From Alphaproteobacteria bacterium (GTDB taxonomy: Bacteria > Pseudomonadota > Alphaproteobacteria > Rhizobiales > JAKIUO01), in the NCBI GenBank assembly GCA_024280895.1, contig JAJRPI010000023.1:1-36337 (forward strand): a DNA stretch of 36,337 nucleotides. Direction: 5' to 3'. Below, in pieces: positions 24,982 to 35,009 of this stretch. Both the position numbers and the translations under genes were made by a program. Within the stretch, counting starts at the first letter, position 1. Each line of letters opens with the position of its first letter. The notes under the pieces are model-generated. The model worked only from the letters and a program-made list of their open reading frames with translations. It did no database searches and was not told where the DNA came from.

Positions 24982-25242
24982 TTATTCAACTTCCACGTCT
25001 TTCTCATCCACGGGGTCAAACAAGCGGTGCATATGAACGATGAAATAGCGCATATGCGCATTGTCGACGGTGCGGTGCGCCGCTTGCTTCCAGGCATCAA
25101 ATGCCGTGGCGTAATTGGGAAAGATTCCAACCACATCAAGATCATGAAGATCGCGGAAATGCACTTTTGACAGATCGCTCAATTCGCCGCCAAACACCAT
25201 ATGCAGGAGTTGCTTTTCGTGCTGCTCGTTTTTCTCACTCAT
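24982..25242 (-). CDS. DUF4170 protein
   Basis: This is a short protein of 86 residues with the DUF4170 signature: HMVFGGELSDL, then FRDLHDLDVVGIFPNYATAFDAWK, and TVDNAHMRYFIVHMHRLFDP near the end. The family is confined mostly to alphaproteobacteria and has no known biochemical role, but its gene recurrently sits between cysQ and msbA, as here. The ATG at 25242 has AAGGAC at good spacing. The gap to the msbA start is about 69 bases, compatible with one transcript. Confidence 0.9.
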   Translation of the reverse strand: MSEKNEQHEKQLLHMVFGGELSDLSKVHFRDLHDLDVVGIFPNYATAFDAWKQAAHRTVDNAHMRYFIVHMHRLFDPVDEKDVEVE

Positions 25243-25295
25243 TTTTTGTCCTTATTTTTAACCTGTCGCACAATTTCTGCTTTTTACTTATGTTG

Positions 25296-26141
25296 TTAAT
25301 TATGAGAGCAGCCGGTACGCTTACTGGCCGCCACCAGTTTGGTGCGGGCCAGTAATTTTGGATATAGATCGGCGTTGGCAACAAGCACACTGGGATGACG
25401 CGTATTTTTACGATTGAAGGTCAGTTCAAAGCCCTGATGGTCACTGACCATTCCACCTGCTTCGCGCACCAACAGATCGGCCGCCGCCAGATCCCAGTCG
25501 CTTTTACCAGAAAGCGTTAACAGCGCGTCTGCCCTGTTGGTGGCCACCAGCGCCATGCGATAAGCCACTGAATTGACCATAAAGCTCTCGACATGTGGCC
25601 AAGGCGTCGGCCAGATCTTGCTTTTAAAGCGCCCGGGTGCCGCTATAATGGTCGCGCCCTCAATGTCACTTTGCCCATCGATCAGCATTTTATGACCGTT
25701 AAGCTTTGCACCCTCCCCGAGTACGGCTTCAAAAAACTCGTTTTTGACAGGATTATACAAACAGCCCATGTGCACCACACCATCAACCACCAGCGCCACC
25801 GAAACAACCCAATGGGGCTTGTCGTTTATAAAAGCGCGTGTGCCATCGATAGGATCGACAATCCACACACGGGACTTGTTCAACCGCACCAGATCATCCT
25901 CTGTCTCTTCCGACAGCCATCCATAGTCACCTCGGCCCTCCAGCAGGCGTTGATGCAGCAACTTGTCGAGCGCCATATCCGCGTCACTGACAAAACTGCC
26001 ATCGTCTTTTTGCCATTTGTCATTAGCGCGATCACCAAAAAACTCCAGCCCCAGCTGGCCAGCCTCTTTCACCGCATTTTTCATCAGTTCAAGGTCGCCT
26101 GCACTGTCGTTCGTGTGCTCGCTGCATTTTTCAACATTCAT
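25296..26141 (-). CDS. cysQ: Inositol monophosphatase family, probable 3'(2'),5'-bisphosphate nucleotidase CysQ
   Basis: This is a metal-dependent phosphatase of about 281 residues. In bacteria CysQ turns 3'-phosphoadenosine 5'-phosphate into AMP and recycles the by-product of sulfate assimilation. Motifs of the family are present: SEETEDD (metal ligands), WIVDPIDGTRAFIN (the D-P-x-D-G-T signature) and SDWDLAAADLLVREAGG at the end. All catalytic acidic residues appear intact. The choice between CysQ and other inositol monophosphatase-type enzymes rests on the conserved location next to DUF4170 and msbA in related genomes. I use the ATG at 26141. A GTG at 26156 is possible. Confidence 0.83.
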   Translation of the reverse strand: MNVEKCSEHTNDSAGDLELMKNAVKEAGQLGLEFFGDRANDKWQKDDGSFVSDADMALDKLLHQRLLEGRGDYGWLSEETEDDLVRLNKSRVWIVDPIDGTRAFINDKPHWVVSVALVVDGVVHMGCLYNPVKNEFFEAVLGEGAKLNGHKMLIDGQSDIEGATIIAAPGRFKSKIWPTPWPHVESFMVNSVAYRMALVATNRADALLTLSGKSDWDLAAADLLVREAGGMVSDHQGFELTFNRKNTRHPSVLVANADLYPKLLARTKLVAASKRTGCSHN

Positions 26142-26344
26142 CAAGTGATTGTTCACCTTCTAAAAATAATTTCAAAGCCGGCCTTTGCAGAGCCGCCCCC
26201 TTGAATTTCATACTGTTTTAACCATCAGTCTTAAACGGCAATAAACTGTTTGTTGCTATACTGACTATAGATGGAAAGAACCCGATAGAGGTTCGTTCGT
26301 CCATGCTCGCAGGGAGCTTACAGGTCAGGCGTCCAAAACAAAAG

Positions 26345-26384
26345 CACAGACCGGTTTCTTCAATTCTGAGAAAACCGGTTTGTG
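26345..26384 (-). terminator. Terminator-like hairpin after ubiA
   Basis: CACAGACCGGTTTCTTCA and its near-complement form an 18-bp stem with one mismatch and two G-U pairs around a 4-base loop, about 28 bases past the ubiA stop. On the minus strand it is followed by CTTTTGTTTTGG, a split T run. It probably ends the ubiA transcript. The rest of the gap to cysQ holds nothing else I can support. Confidence 0.6.
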
Positions 26385-26412
26385 TGTTAGCGCCTGTCTC
26401 CCCCAAACGTGA

Positions 26413-27468
26413 TTAGAGCCACACTATTGCAAACACCACGAACACGCAAAACCCAAAGATATGAGCATGGCGAAAACGATCAAGGCAATTATCTGGATCA
26501 TTGATATCCAGTGTCACGATCTGCCAGAGCAGTAAACCACCAGCGCCGCCCATTCCCAGCATCAATATCGCCATCCTCGACAAGGAGATCGTGTCACCGA
26601 TGGTCACAAGAGCTGCTGCAAACAGAAAAATCACTGCCAGACCAAAAAACACCACAAGCCATGTTTTTGTGCGCTCTCCAAAGCGCAACGCCGTTGATTT
26701 CATACCCATCAGTGCATCATCTTCGCGGTCTTGATGCGCATAAATGGTATCATAGCCGATAATCCAGCATATGGTTCCCGCATAGAGTAAAAGCGCTGGC
26801 AGCTCGATCATATCTCGCATACTCGCCCATCCCATCAAAGCCCCCCAGCCAAAGGCCAGCCCCAACACAGCTTGCGGCCAATTGGTAAAACGCTTCATAA
26901 ACGGGTAAATCGCGACGATCAACAGCGAAGACAATCCCAGATAAACGGTAAACAAGTCAAATTGCAACAACACAAACAAGCCGATAAGGCAAAGTGCGAC
27001 CATGAACAAAAGAGCTTTTTTAACACTTACCTGACCAGAAGGGATCGGCCTCATTTTCGTGCGCGCGACCTGCGCATCCAGGTGACGGTCCGTGATATCA
27101 TTCCAGACGCAGCCAGCCCCGCGCATAACGATTGCGCCGAGCAAAAAGAGCAACAGGTTGCGTCCAAACCAAAGGTTTAACCAGACCTCACTTTCCGCGA
27201 TAGAACCAAGCGTCAAGGACCACGCACACGGCCAGAACAACAGCCAGAAACCAATCGGCCGGTCGGCGCGCATTAGCCGCAAATAAGGCCGCGCCCGCTC
27301 CGGTGCCAAATGATCGACCCAGTTGTTCGAGCGGGCATCCATGACACGCGTATCAGGCTCTTGCGCAGGCCGCGAACTGGTCGAAGGGTGATCGGGTCGC
27401 TCCGTCATATTTTCTGCATATCCTTGCCGTTTGGAGGTCGCCATCAGCTCAATCTGGTGTTTTACCAT
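26413..27468 (-). CDS. ubiA: 4-hydroxybenzoate polyprenyltransferase UbiA
   Basis: UbiA attaches the polyprenyl tail to 4-hydroxybenzoate in the inner membrane, an early step of ubiquinone synthesis. The protein (351 residues from the ATG at 27468) has a polar N-terminal tail of about 60 residues, then about eight membrane helices. The two Asp-rich motifs are intact: NDITDRHLDAQVARTKMRP (first) and YDTIYAHQDREDDALMGMKS (second), which bind the prenyl diphosphate through Mg2+. ATGs at codons 9 and 21 (27408) are alternative starts; the latter has AAGGA 12 bases upstream. The gene diverges from the macroglobulin gene, with about 170 bases between. Confidence 0.94.
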   Translation of the reverse strand: MVKHQIELMATSKRQGYAENMTERPDHPSTSSRPAQEPDTRVMDARSNNWVDHLAPERARPYLRLMRADRPIGFWLLFWPCAWSLTLGSIAESEVWLNLWFGRNLLLFLLGAIVMRGAGCVWNDITDRHLDAQVARTKMRPIPSGQVSVKKALLFMVALCLIGLFVLLQFDLFTVYLGLSSLLIVAIYPFMKRFTNWPQAVLGLAFGWGALMGWASMRDMIELPALLLYAGTICWIIGYDTIYAHQDREDDALMGMKSTALRFGERTKTWLVVFFGLAVIFLFAAALVTIGDTISLSRMAILMLGMGGAGGLLLWQIVTLDINDPDNCLDRFRHAHIFGFCVFVVFAIVWL

Positions 27469-27641
27469 CAAAAACTATCAAACCACTTCAAAAAAAGAAA
27501 TGTTTTGAAAGAAATAAAGTGCCTATCGCGCCGCTCTCCCCCTTCATTCCTGCGACATTGTGTCCTAAGTTAAACCCATGCAACACTTGCGCACCTCGCC
27601 ACAAATATAATTTACCCACCGCAACACTGAAAGAAAATCAG

Positions 27642-30600
27642 ATGATCGCCCCCCGCCCTGCCGCTCGCTCCACCCCCTTCTTGCTCTTCTTCATGATTGT
27701 CTCGTTCCTATTGATGATGCTCCCGGCCAATGCTGCAAGCGTTTACACGAACAAACAAGTGGCAATCGAAGCCGGGCAATATGATGCCCTGCTAAAACAA
27801 ACCCACAAAAAAAATACCGAACATTACAGCAAGTTATTTTACAGCGGGGTCAAAAGTTTCGGAGCCCAAAAATATCGTGAGGCGATCAAATATTTTGGCG
27901 CCGCCTATGTGGCTGGCAGCGGCACCACGGCTCTTTTGAAACTTTCCCGCTCTTTGCTTTTTGTCAAAACGAAAAATTATCAAGAGCGCTATTCTTTTCC
28001 CGAACGAGCAGGCGCGGCGGCCTATATGGCTTATCAAGGCGCTACCAATCAAAGCGATAAGGCCTACGCTTTGAGCTTACTGGGAACAGCCTTTGAAAAA
28101 CGCCAGAGCTGGCGCGCGGCGCTCACCGTAAAAAAACACTCTTTGTCCATCATTGAACGGCGCGATCTTCGCAGTAATTACGAAGCCCTGTACAAAAAAT
28201 ATGGCTTTCGCATGCTGGACTACAATATCGATAGTGACAGCACGGCACCGCGCTTGTGCATCAATTTTTCCGAAACACTGAAAAAAGGCGCGGATTACGC
28301 AAAATACACGGTCCTGCAAGGCAATGACAAACCAGCCGTCAACACATCAGGTAGACAGCTTTGCATTGATGGCCTGCAGCATGGCAAACGCTACAAGGTC
28401 AAATTGCGCGCTGGCATTCCCGCCCAGATCGATGATGATCTGAAAAAATCTGTCGAACTTTCCGTCTATGTCAAAGACCGCTCGGCATCCGTTCGTCTGT
28501 CCGGCAACAAATATGTACTGCCACGGTCCGGCCAGATCGGTATTCCCGTGACCAGCGTCAACACTAAAATAATCTACACAAAGATTTACCGCTTCAGTGA
28601 TCGTGGTCTTGGCAGCGCCGTGCAAGGCGACTTTCTCAAGCAGCTGGCCGGATATAATGTTAACGAGCTGAAAGACCGGCTCGGCGAACATATCTGGGAG
28701 GGCACGCTGGATGTTGTGCAAAAACTCAATAAGGATGTGATCACTGCCTTTCCCGTGCAAAAGGCCATTCCTGATCTGCAATCCGGCGTCTATGTGATGG
28801 TTGCCGATGCCAGCAACAAACCCGCCGATGACTGGAAGCGAAAAGCCACGCAATGGTTCATTGTCTCCGATCTTGGCCTATCGGGCCTGATTGGCCCCGA
28901 TGGTGTCCACGCCTTTGTGCGCTCCCTGGAGAGCGCCGACATGATCTCTGGCGCGACCATCCGCCTGATCGCCAAAAACAATCAGGTGCTTGGTACCCAG
29001 ATCACCGATGGCGGGGGGTTTGTCAGTTTTTCCGCCGCTCTTGCCAGAGGTGAAGGGGGCATGAGCCCCGCCATGCTGGTGGCGCAAACAGCACGCGGCG
29101 ATTACGCTTTTCTCGATCTCACTAGCCCCGCTTTTGATCTCTCTGATCGAGGCGTCACCGGGCGCGCGACCCCCGGCCCCGTTGATGTGCAACTGTTCTC
29201 GGAGCGCGGCGTCTACAAACCGGGTGAGGTGGTGCATGTCACAGGTCTTGTTCGTGATCTTGAAGCCAAAGCCCTCTCGAACCTGCCGCTGACCTTCAAA
29301 TTCATGCGCCCCGATAATCGCGAATATAAGCGCTATGTCGTCAAGGACCAGAGCCTTGGTGGCCGCACATTCTCCCTCAGCTTGCCAGCGACCGCAAAGA
29401 CCGGCACCTGGCGGGTGCTGGCCTATACCGATATCAAAGGGGACGCGCTGGGCGAAACCTCCTTTCTGGTGGAAGACTTTGTGCCAGAGCGCATGGACTT
29501 GACCTTGTCGAGCAAATCAACGGCGCTATCTGCGCAATCACCGCTCAAAATCAATCTTGACGGCAAATATCTCTATGGCGCTCCAGCCAAAGACCATGCC
29601 CTCGAAGGCGAGATGCAGATCACCGAAAACACCAGTGAAATAGCTGGGTTCAAAGGCTATCACTTTGGCCTCACAGATGAAAAAGTCAAAGCCGTCCGCC
29701 ACATTTTCAAGGATCTGCCAAGGACAGATGACACCGGCAAAGCCATCGCCATCGCCAAACTGCCTGCCCTGCCAGATAGCACCAAACCACTGCGGGCAAA
29801 AATCACCCTGCGTCTGCGCGATCCATCAGGCCGCTCCATTGAACGCAAGATCAGTGTACCGGTTGAACCCTCAACCGCTCTCATTGGCATCAAGCCATTA
29901 TTTGATGATCTGTCAGAAAACAGTACCGCCGCTTTCGATATCGCGGTGATGGGCATCAATGGCAAACAGCGCGGCTTTAAAAACCTGACCTGGGAGCTGG
30001 TAAAGCTGAACAGCCGCTATCAATGGTACCAGAATAATGGTCGCTGGAGCCATGAGCGGATCACCTCCGAGGAGCGCCTTGCCACTGGCACGATTGATGC
30101 GCTGGCCGATCAGCCCATCCGCCTTTCATCGCCGATCAAATGGGGGCAGTTCCGCCTTGAAGTGCGTTCAGATGGGAATGGACGCCCAGCCGCCAGCTAT
30201 GAATTTAATGCTGGCTGGTACGCAACCGCCGTCTCAGACACTCCCGACATGCTCGATGTGGCGCTTGATAAAACCGATTATAATGTCGGCGAAACCGCCA
30301 AGCTGCGCATCGTTTCTCGCATGGCTGGCAAGGCCCTCATCACGGTGCTGAATGGCGGCATCCGCGCCATGAAAACGGTGAGCGTGCCAAAGGGTGCCAG
30401 CACCACCGATATGGTTGTCGATGACAGCTGGGGAGCCGGGGCCTATGTCGCGGTCAGCCTCTATCGGCCCATGAATATCACCAATAAACGCATGCCCAGC
30501 CGCGCCATCGGCATCACCTGGCTGAACGCCGGGCACAATAAGCGCGTCTTGACCCTCGATCTGCAAGCACCAAAGAAAATCCGCCCCAATGGCTCCCTTG

Positions 30601-32888
30601 ATGTGCCGATTACCCTCAAGGGTCTGGCGCCAGGTGCCAAGGCCTATGTTGTGGCCAGCGCCGTTGATGTGGGTATCTTGAACCTCACCGGCTACAAACC
30701 ACCCTCCCCGGAAAAACATTTTCTCTCCCAGCGTCAGCTCGGCACCGAATTTCGCGATCTCTATGGCCGCTTGATTGACGGTATGCAAGGTGTGCGCGGC
30801 TCCATTCGCTCCGGCGGTGATGGTCCTGGTGCTGCGGGCGGCATGAATATGAACGGCAATCCTCCCGACCAACGCCCGCTGGCATTGTTTAGCGGTGTAG
30901 TGGCTGTCGATGAACAGGGCAAAGCGGTCCTGCATTTCGATATCCCCGCCTTTAACGGCACGGTCAAAGTCATGGCAGTTGCATGGAGCCAGAACAAGAT
31001 GGGTCATGCCGCCAAGGATGTGATTGTGCGCGACCGCGTGATTGTTACTGGCACCACGCCGCGCTTCCTTGCCAAGGGTGATCGCTCACAATTACATCTG
31101 GTATTGCACAATGTAGAAGGCCCGCAAGGCGATTATGATCTCCAGCTGACCAGCGCGCTTGGTAGTGACGGCGCTATCACTCGCGCACAAAATCTACGCC
31201 TCAAGCTAGCTGTCGATCAAAAGCACACCATACGCATCCCTCTCACACCAAACGCCATTGGCACGGGAGTGGTGAGCATTCACCTGACCGGACCAGACGG
31301 TATCAATATTGCGAGGGATTATGTGATCCCGGTCAAACCTGCCTATCCCAGCATCACGCGACAATCGGTGCGCACGGTGTCGTCTGGCAACAAACTGATC
31401 CTGTCAAGCGATGTCTTCACTGGTCTCGTGCCTGGAACAGGAAAAGCCACCTTGACCATCGGCCCGGCCAGCCTGCCAGATATTCCAGGATTGCTGGCCT
31501 CGCTGGATCGTTACCCCTATGGCTGCTCGGAGCAGATCACCTCTCGTGCCCTGCCCCTGCTTTATCTTTCAAGCGTTGCGCAGCGCGCCGGTATCTATGA
31601 GGACAAGGAGCAGGACCTTAAGAAAACCATCCAGAAAGCCATCGACAAGCTGATTTCGCGCCAAGGCCATAATGGTAGCTTTGGCCTGTGGTCGGCAAGC
31701 AATGGCACCCCTTGGCTGACCGCCTATGTCACCGAGTTTTTGACCAGAGCCCGCGAAAAGGGGTTTGACGTGCCACAGCGCAATCTGACCTTTGCCCTCG
31801 ACAAGCTCTCCAATACGCTCAACTACGCTTCCGACTTTAAATATGGCGGCGAAGCGGTGGCCTATTCGCTTTATGTGCTGGCCCGCAACAAGCGAGCACG
31901 GCTGTCAGAGCTGCGCTATTATGCCGACGAAAAGCTCAACGCGTTCGCCAATCCCATGGCCAAGGCACAACTGGCAACAGCCCTTTCCATGTATGGTGAT
32001 CAGGTGCGCGCCAAAAAGGTCTTCTACAACGCCATGGGCATCCTTGACAAAGATCGAGGCATCAATCGGCGCCGCTTCAGCTCCGACTATGGCTCGTCGC
32101 TTCGTGATGGTGCCGCCACTCTGGCACTTGTTTCAGAAACCGGCCTGCGCCAAAGCTTGCTGCCCACCCTGTCGGGTATTTTGGAAAAACATCAAAGCAA
32201 TATGGCAGCCCCCCATACCAACACGCAGGAACAAGCCTGGCTGCTACTTGCCGCCAACGCCCTGTTTGAAGAAGCCAAAAGCTACCAGCTCGATTTGAAC
32301 GGCACGCGTCATACCGGTACCTTGATCAAAAGCCTTGCGAGCAATGATCTGCTAACCCCCTATCAAGTCACCAATATGGGAGACGCCAATGCACGCGCCA
32401 CCATCACCATCACTGGTTCGCCCCAGACACCAGAGCCACCGCGCGCCAATGGCTTCACGATTAGCCGCGAATATTTCACCCTGGCTGGTGAAAAGGTAGA
32501 CCCCTCAAGGGTCGCGCAAAATACCAGGCTGATCACGGTTATCAAAGTGCATGAGGGCAAGCCAATCGGCGGCCAGATCATGATCTCTGACCCTCTGCCC
32601 GCCGGTTTTGAAATCGATAATCCACGGCTTGTCTCATCGGCAGATCTCTCCGCCCTGTCATGGCTGGAAAAATCCACGCCCAAACATGTGGAGTTCAGGG
32701 ATGATCGCTTTCTTGCCGCCTATGATCTCAAAAAAGGCAATGCCAGCTCGATCACCACCGCCTATGTGATCCGCGCGGTTGCCCCTGGACGTTATACTCA
32801 TGGTCCAGCCAGCGTCGAAGACATGTACCGCCCCGAGCGCGTTGCCAGCACCAAAAGCGGTTTCGTGGAGGTCGTCAATGGCAAATAA
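27642..32888 (+). CDS. Alpha-2-macroglobulin family protein with thioester motif
   Basis: A large periplasmic protein of 1748 residues. Bacterial alpha-2-macroglobulins trap proteases that enter the periplasm: cleavage of a bait region exposes a thioester that binds the attacker. The ATG at 27642 begins a signal peptide (hydrophobic core about 13-28, cut near ANA-AS). There is no lipobox Cys, unlike the E. coli lipoprotein form. A series of beta-rich MG domains follows, with YKPGE-type segments (VYKPGEVVHVTGLVRDL), then PMNI/LNAGHN and AVDVGIL segments typical of the family. The thioester site Cys1295 lies in GCSEQ, followed by the helical TED-like domain. The frame from 27519 adds a non-secretory extension and is rejected. 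It overlaps pbpC by 11 bases, the classical pairing. Confidence 0.93.
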   Translation: MIAPRPAARSTPFLLFFMIVSFLLMMLPANAASVYTNKQVAIEAGQYDALLKQTHKKNTEHYSKLFYSGVKSFGAQKYREAIKYFGAAYVAGSGTTALLKLSRSLLFVKTKNYQERYSFPERAGAAAYMAYQGATNQSDKAYALSLLGTAFEKRQSWRAALTVKKHSLSIIERRDLRSNYEALYKKYGFRMLDYNIDSDSTAPRLCINFSETLKKGADYAKYTVLQGNDKPAVNTSGRQLCIDGLQHGKRYKVKLRAGIPAQIDDDLKKSVELSVYVKDRSASVRLSGNKYVLPRSGQIGIPVTSVNTKIIYTKIYRFSDRGLGSAVQGDFLKQLAGYNVNELKDRLGEHIWEGTLDVVQKLNKDVITAFPVQKAIPDLQSGVYVMVADASNKPADDWKRKATQWFIVSDLGLSGLIGPDGVHAFVRSLESADMISGATIRLIAKNNQVLGTQITDGGGFVSFSAALARGEGGMSPAMLVAQTARGDYAFLDLTSPAFDLSDRGVTGRATPGPVDVQLFSERGVYKPGEVVHVTGLVRDLEAKALSNLPLTFKFMRPDNREYKRYVVKDQSLGGRTFSLSLPATAKTGTWRVLAYTDIKGDALGETSFLVEDFVPERMDLTLSSKSTALSAQSPLKINLDGKYLYGAPAKDHALEGEMQITENTSEIAGFKGYHFGLTDEKVKAVRHIFKDLPRTDDTGKAIAIAKLPALPDSTKPLRAKITLRLRDPSGRSIERKISVPVEPSTALIGIKPLFDDLSENSTAAFDIAVMGINGKQRGFKNLTWELVKLNSRYQWYQNNGRWSHERITSEERLATGTIDALADQPIRLSSPIKWGQFRLEVRSDGNGRPAASYEFNAGWYATAVSDTPDMLDVALDKTDYNVGETAKLRIVSRMAGKALITVLNGGIRAMKTVSVPKGASTTDMVVDDSWGAGAYVAVSLYRPMNITNKRMPSRAIGITWLNAGHNKRVLTLDLQAPKKIRPNGSLDVPITLKGLAPGAKAYVVASAVDVGILNLTGYKPPSPEKHFLSQRQLGTEFRDLYGRLIDGMQGVRGSIRSGGDGPGAAGGMNMNGNPPDQRPLALFSGVVAVDEQGKAVLHFDIPAFNGTVKVMAVAWSQNKMGHAAKDVIVRDRVIVTGTTPRFLAKGDRSQLHLVLHNVEGPQGDYDLQLTSALGSDGAITRAQNLRLKLAVDQKHTIRIPLTPNAIGTGVVSIHLTGPDGINIARDYVIPVKPAYPSITRQSVRTVSSGNKLILSSDVFTGLVPGTGKATLTIGPASLPDIPGLLASLDRYPYGCSEQITSRALPLLYLSSVAQRAGIYEDKEQDLKKTIQKAIDKLISRQGHNGSFGLWSASNGTPWLTAYVTEFLTRAREKGFDVPQRNLTFALDKLSNTLNYASDFKYGGEAVAYSLYVLARNKRARLSELRYYADEKLNAFANPMAKAQLATALSMYGDQVRAKKVFYNAMGILDKDRGINRRRFSSDYGSSLRDGAATLALVSETGLRQSLLPTLSGILEKHQSNMAAPHTNTQEQAWLLLAANALFEEAKSYQLDLNGTRHTGTLIKSLASNDLLTPYQVTNMGDANARATITITGSPQTPEPPRANGFTISREYFTLAGEKVDPSRVAQNTRLITVIKVHEGKPIGGQIMISDPLPAGFEIDNPRLVSSADLSALSWLEKSTPKHVEFRDDRFLAAYDLKKGNASSITTAYVIRAVAPGRYTHGPASVEDMYRPERVASTKSGFVEVVNGK

Positions 32889-34983
32889 GTCCCTGAAGCT
32901 AGCGAGCAAGATTGGCGGGCTGCTAATAGCAACCTCCTTGCTCGCAGCTTATGGAACCATCAGTCTTGCGACCCAGAAAATGGGGCCCCTGCCTCTTGCC
33001 AAGGCCGACGATCTTTCGACCATCGTGCTGGATCGACACGGCGAGCTATTGCGCGCGTTCACCACCAAATCGCAGCGCTGGCGTTTGCCGGTTCAACCCG
33101 AAAAAGTTGATCCCACTTACCTGAAGCTCTTATTGAATTATGAGGACAAGCGCTTTTACAGCCATAAAGGGATTGATATTTTCGCCAGCTTGCGAGCACT
33201 CAAGCAGCTGGTCTTCAACGGGCGCATTATCTCTGGCGCCTCCACCCTCACCATGCAGGTGGCACGCTTGCTGGAGCCTCGCGACAAACGCACTCTGGCT
33301 GCCAAATTTCGCCAGACCATTAGAGCCCTTGAACTTGAACGCCAATTTTCAAAACGTGAAATCCTGTCACTCTATCTGCGACTTGCGCCCTTTGGCGGCA
33401 ATCTGGAAGGGGTTCGCGCCGCATCGCTGGCCTATTTTGGCCGCGAACCTCGTCATCTGTCGCTGGCTGAAGCCGCGCTACTGGTGGCGCTACCGCAATC
33501 TCCTGAAGTGCGCCGCCCGGACCGGCGTCATAAACGCGCCCAAAAGGCCCGCAACCGCGTTTTAATGCGCGCTGTAGCGAGCGGTGTCATATCGCTGGCA
33601 GCTGCCAAACGCGCCATGCTGGAAGCCGTACCAGATAAGCGTTTGAGCTTTCCAAAGCTTGCGCCACATCTGGCACAAAGCGAGCATAAATCATTCCCGG
33701 CCAAAAGCGTTCACCATCTGACCATCGACAAAGGTTTGCAGCAACGCCTGCAAGCACTGGCCTTGACCCATGCCGCAAGACTTGGCGACAAACATTCGCT
33801 GGCCATCCTCGCCATTGATCATAAAAGCGGTGAAATGCGCGCCTATGTCGGCTCCCCCGATTTTCTTGAAGACCGGTTTCATGGCCCCATCGATATGGTC
33901 AAGGCCGTACGCTCCCCCGGTTCCTCCCTCAAACCTTTTATTTATGGGTTGGCATTCGAAGAAGGGCTGGCCCATCCGCAAACCCTGATTGATGATGTGC
34001 CCACCCGCTTTGGCCATTACAAACCCAAGAATTTTGATGATCGCTGGAGCGGCACGTTAAGCGTCGCCAAAGCGCTGCAAATGTCCCTCAATATTCCAGC
34101 AGTCAAATTACTGGACAAGGTAGGACCAGCGCGCATGTTTGCCCGTTTTCGCCAAATCGGTGTTGATCTCAAAACGCCCATCGGTACCAAACCAAACCTG
34201 TCGATGGTGCTGGGGGGGCTTGGCATAACGGTGCAGGACCTTGCCCGCTCTTATGTGGGACTGGCACGTGGCGGCGAAATGATCGACTTGAGCTGGCGTA
34301 AAACGGCGGATCTGCAAAGCAGGCGCGGTACCGGTGTGCGCTTGATGAGCGAGCAAGCCGCGTGGCAGGTTGGCCATATTCTGGCTGATGCCCCGCCTCC
34401 AAAAAATGCTCGCAGAGGTCAGATCGCTTATAAAACTGGCACTTCTTATGGCTATCGCGATGCCTGGGCTGCCGGGTTCGATGGCCAGACCACCATCATC
34501 GTCTGGGCTGGACGCCCCGATGGTACGGCCAGCCCCGGCCTCACGGGAAGAACCGCCGCAGCGCCCGCTTTGTTTAACGCGTTCGAGCAGCTGGGCCGCC
34601 CTCTGGCACCCCTAGCACCGCCCCCAAGCGGTACTCTTATGGCCAATACATCCGCAGAACTTCCCGCCACGATGCGCCACTTCGAGCGTACCGATACGCA
34701 ATATGCAGAACGCGCCAGCCTCAATCCACCTGTAAAAATCGCTTTCCCGCACAATGGCTCGCAGCTGGCTCTTTCCCTCGACCAAAAGGGCCATTTCGAG
34801 TTTCTGGCCTTAAAGGCGGAAGGTGGCAAGCTGCCACTGACCTGGATGATCAACGGCGCTCCCATCAAAGCCAACCGCGCGCGGCGCATGACCTTTTGGA
34901 AACCCAATGAAAAAGGCTTTGTGCGGCTTGGCGTCCTCGACGCGCTGGGCCGCGCCGATAGCGTGCTGGTGCGCGTGGAGTGA
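32878..34983 (+). CDS. pbpC: Penicillin-binding protein 1C (PbpC), bifunctional murein synthase
   Basis: This class A PBP of 701 residues is anchored in the inner membrane by a helix at about 10-30 (IGGLLIATSLLAAYGTISLA). The glycosyltransferase GT51 domain follows, with the catalytic-type Glu89 in EDKRFYSHKG and the STLTMQVARLL motif. The transpeptidase domain has Ser349 in SSLK (SxxK), SLN (SxN) and KTGTS (KTG), all intact. The C-terminal residues from about 615 are a BiPBP_C domain. PbpC is often coupled to a periplasmic macroglobulin and is thought to repair murein after attack. The ATG at 32878 has GGAGG about 10 bases upstream and lies inside the end of the upstream gene, so co-translation is likely. 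Confidence 0.95.
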   Translation: MANKSLKLASKIGGLLIATSLLAAYGTISLATQKMGPLPLAKADDLSTIVLDRHGELLRAFTTKSQRWRLPVQPEKVDPTYLKLLLNYEDKRFYSHKGIDIFASLRALKQLVFNGRIISGASTLTMQVARLLEPRDKRTLAAKFRQTIRALELERQFSKREILSLYLRLAPFGGNLEGVRAASLAYFGREPRHLSLAEAALLVALPQSPEVRRPDRRHKRAQKARNRVLMRAVASGVISLAAAKRAMLEAVPDKRLSFPKLAPHLAQSEHKSFPAKSVHHLTIDKGLQQRLQALALTHAARLGDKHSLAILAIDHKSGEMRAYVGSPDFLEDRFHGPIDMVKAVRSPGSSLKPFIYGLAFEEGLAHPQTLIDDVPTRFGHYKPKNFDDRWSGTLSVAKALQMSLNIPAVKLLDKVGPARMFARFRQIGVDLKTPIGTKPNLSMVLGGLGITVQDLARSYVGLARGGEMIDLSWRKTADLQSRRGTGVRLMSEQAAWQVGHILADAPPPKNARRGQIAYKTGTSYGYRDAWAAGFDGQTTIIVWAGRPDGTASPGLTGRTAAAPALFNAFEQLGRPLAPLAPPPSGTLMANTSAELPATMRHFERTDTQYAERASLNPPVKIAFPHNGSQLALSLDQKGHFEFLALKAEGGKLPLTWMINGAPIKANRARRMTFWKPNEKGFVRLGVLDALGRADSVLVRVE

Positions 34984-35009
34984 ACGGCTTGAGATGTCTT
35001 ATAACGCCT

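Noticed and set aside
30234-31007. Long minus-strand frame inside the macroglobulin gene
   Set aside because: It is fully antisense to a well-supported gene and has no recognisable domain. Such frames are common opposite GC-biased codons.
32779-32877. Extension of the PbpC frame upstream of 32878
   Set aside because: It overlaps the macroglobulin end and lacks a membrane-anchor context. The ATG at 32878 has GGAGG and begins just before the anchor helix.
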